Positions 63,201 through 64,000 of a stretch of 64,000 nucleotides of DNA are shown here, piece by piece. The stretch covers positions 20,194,001 through 20,258,000 of the forward strand of contig JAMPIT010000886.1 in NCBI GenBank assembly GCA_026261815.1, written 5' to 3'. Position 1 is the stretch's first letter. Every line of letters begins with the position of its first letter. The stretch comes from Monarcha castaneiventris obscurior (lineage: Eukaryota > Chordata > Aves > Passeriformes > Monarchidae). The notes under the pieces were generated by a model. The model was not told where the DNA came from. It was given only the letters and a program-made list of their open reading frames with translations, and ran no database searches. The translations under genes and the position numbers were made by a program.

Positions 63201-64000
63201 GACTCCATCCACTGTGCACTTTCTGTAGCCACATGTGCTGTCACTAGCATGGACTGATCTACATTACTAAGGGTTTCATAACAAAAGCTTACAGGAATCA
63301 AATACCAGAAAATGTGTGAGCATCATATTACAGTTTGCTACCACAATAATTTTGTGGTTTGCACTGAGGTTTTACTACTGCTTTCCAAGCAAGCTCTCCG
63401 GAAACATGAAAGAACTTTCTATGCTTAAGTAAATGCTGTTCAAGGAACAAGACAACCTCCAGCAGGAAAAGGAAACTCCTGCAGTATTGGCTGGGAGAGA
63501 TGCCACAGTATTTCACTGAAAGGAACAGAAAATTGATGATCATTTCTATCTACATGGTGTATATTCAAACCCTCATTAAAGTGTTCCTTGTTCAAAACAC
63601 ACACTAAAATCAAAACACTTAGCACAATACATTTCAGTTGTTGTGCCCAGTCTTCTAGAATCCCTGGACTTGTTAAAGCATTTTCCAATATGCATAAATA
63701 TCCTATTTTTATTACAGTTGTTGCTAACCTAGTATCAAGCCACTGCTAAACACTTCTAAGCCCAAAGATCTGCACCCAAAGAGCAAGGATGTAGGGGTAC
63801 TGCTAGAGGCTTCTTGCTTCTAGCAAGTCAAACTGACCTCTTGAAGAAACAGCAACTGCTTCTGCATTTAGTTTCTGCCACGAGTCCTTCTAATTCTTTG
63901 TGAGACAGACCCAGTCAATACTATTTGTTTTTAATAAAGAGATCACTGAGATTGATGGAAGGAGAGACTAAGGTGAAATACTTAAGTAGTGCATGTGAAT
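60258..64000. other. Non-coding stretch to the window end
   Basis: No convincing exon, RNA gene or repeat family. Frames of 70-90 codons (61911-62183, 62325-62552, 63440-63688) have no recognisable similarity. Confidence 0.45.

Overview
This window looks like ordinary nuclear DNA from a vertebrate, most probably a bird. The main reason is the repeat content. There is a 1.2 kb truncated CR1 LINE on the minus strand at about 11188-12400, a clean CR1 3' end at about 1748-1860, and an older CR1 tail near 6580-6648. Several faint MIR-type SINE relics lie scattered along the window. Most of the sequence is AT-rich and stop-rich on both strands, with no operon-like packing, no rRNA or tRNA that I could recognise, and no CRISPR array. 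The many short open frames are about what chance gives in 64 kb.

The one clear gene-control region is a sharp CpG island at about 41085-41640. It contains GC boxes, a 15-unit GAGCC pentamer array and, on the minus strand, a good splice donor at 41134/41135. I read it as the promoter and a probably non-coding first exon of a minus-strand gene whose introns fill much of positions 1-41134. Some candidate internal minus-strand exons have good splice signals, the best being 879-937 (very strong acceptor) and 6304-6372. I could not assign any of them to a named gene, and the reading frame is ambiguous, so the gene is unidentified. It could even be a long non-coding RNA.

To the right of the island (41.6-64 kb) I find no convincing gene. 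The most unusual object there is a decayed coding relic at 51776-52258 on the plus strand. It has 160 codons in one frame interrupted by a single stop. Its translation resembles, from memory, an uncharacterised multi-copy protein family that I associate with fishes and invertebrates. Region by region: 1-10 kb, intron-like DNA with CR1 tails, a perfect 12-bp hairpin and candidate exons; 10-12.4 kb, a (CAAAC)7 microsatellite and the large CR1; 12.4-41 kb, intron-like DNA with MIR relics and weak exon candidates; 41-41.6 kb, CpG island; 41.6-64 kb, intergenic or intronic DNA with MIR relics and the coding relic.
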